DNA of 48,383 nt from an uncultured Microbulbifer sp. (GTDB lineage Bacteria > Pseudomonadota > Gammaproteobacteria > Pseudomonadales > Cellvibrionaceae). Both the position numbers and the translations under genes were made by a program. The first letter of the stretch is position 1. Each line of letters opens with the position of its first letter. Below are positions 48,365-48,383 of the stretch, one piece after another. The stretch spans positions 1-48,383 of the forward strand of contig NZ_CANMKV010000033.1 of the NCBI RefSeq assembly GCF_947498635.1, read 5' to 3'. Under the pieces are notes generated by a model. That model was given only the letters and a program-made list of their open reading frames with translations, did not search any database and had not been told where the DNA came from.

Positions 48365-48383
48365 CACAAACAAGCCAGGAACC

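Overview
The window looks like chromosome of a marine-type gammaproteobacterium. Two things suggest this. The TCA block gltA / sdhCDAB-sucAB-lpd-sucCD has the gene order known from pseudomonads and relatives such as Cellvibrionales, and purL, mltF, dcd and imuAB are all of gammaproteobacterial type. Microbulbifer or a neighbouring genus is a reasonable guess, but the genus cannot be proved from this sequence. Most genes have even, moderately GC-rich composition. The right-hand 3 kb is AT-rich and full of dead insertion-sequence pieces.

Layout. (1) 1-7000: an accessory mix. It holds a Tag-type glycosylase paralogue, a DUF1737 protein, an SLC13 anion transporter, an outer-membrane barrel, a SLATT two-helix membrane protein next to a TrmH-type RNA methylase, an aldo/keto reductase and a TfoX-N protein. 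(2) 7365-13703: purL with a strong terminator, then mltF and an NTF2-like protein. (3) 13788-19194 (minus strand): a six-gene arsenosugar-type cluster, in transcription order nucleoside phosphorylase, ArsS-like radical SAM enzyme, TVP38 membrane protein, mercuric-reductase-like flavoenzyme and two small glycosyltransferases. No arsM or arsR is present. (4) 19428-21401: DUF2239 and MATE genes. (5) 21507-34434: the central carbon block. On the minus strand run sdhCDAB, sucAB, lpd and sucCD, divided by hairpins into likely transcription segments. On the plus strand is divergent gltA. (6) 34739-39736: a hemerythrin-like protein, then a three-gene redox operon. It encodes a membrane flavoprotein/[2Fe-2S]/di-heme-b fusion, an 11-heme cytochrome c and a one-heme DUF3365 lipoprotein. 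Together they could carry electrons from NAD(P)H across the inner membrane to the periplasm. I consider this the most interesting system in the window. (7) 40386-43157: small proteins, then the dcd-yhiN-zinc-ribbon operon. (8) 43257-45274: SOS-controlled imuA-imuB, with two LexA boxes over the promoter. ImuB appears shortened and dnaE2 is not next to it. (9) 45453-48383: a decayed IS30-family transposase, an AT-rich methyltransferase gene and a 5'-truncated IS5-family transposase.

A 75-bp repeat starts the window at base 1 and recurs inverted at 48290-48364 with one mismatch. A diverged third copy lies at 46398-46472. The whole 48-kb segment is therefore bracketed by inverted copies of a mobile-looking sequence. 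No tRNA, rRNA or CRISPR array was recognised. All assignments come from reading the sequence and from remembered family motifs; no database search was run.
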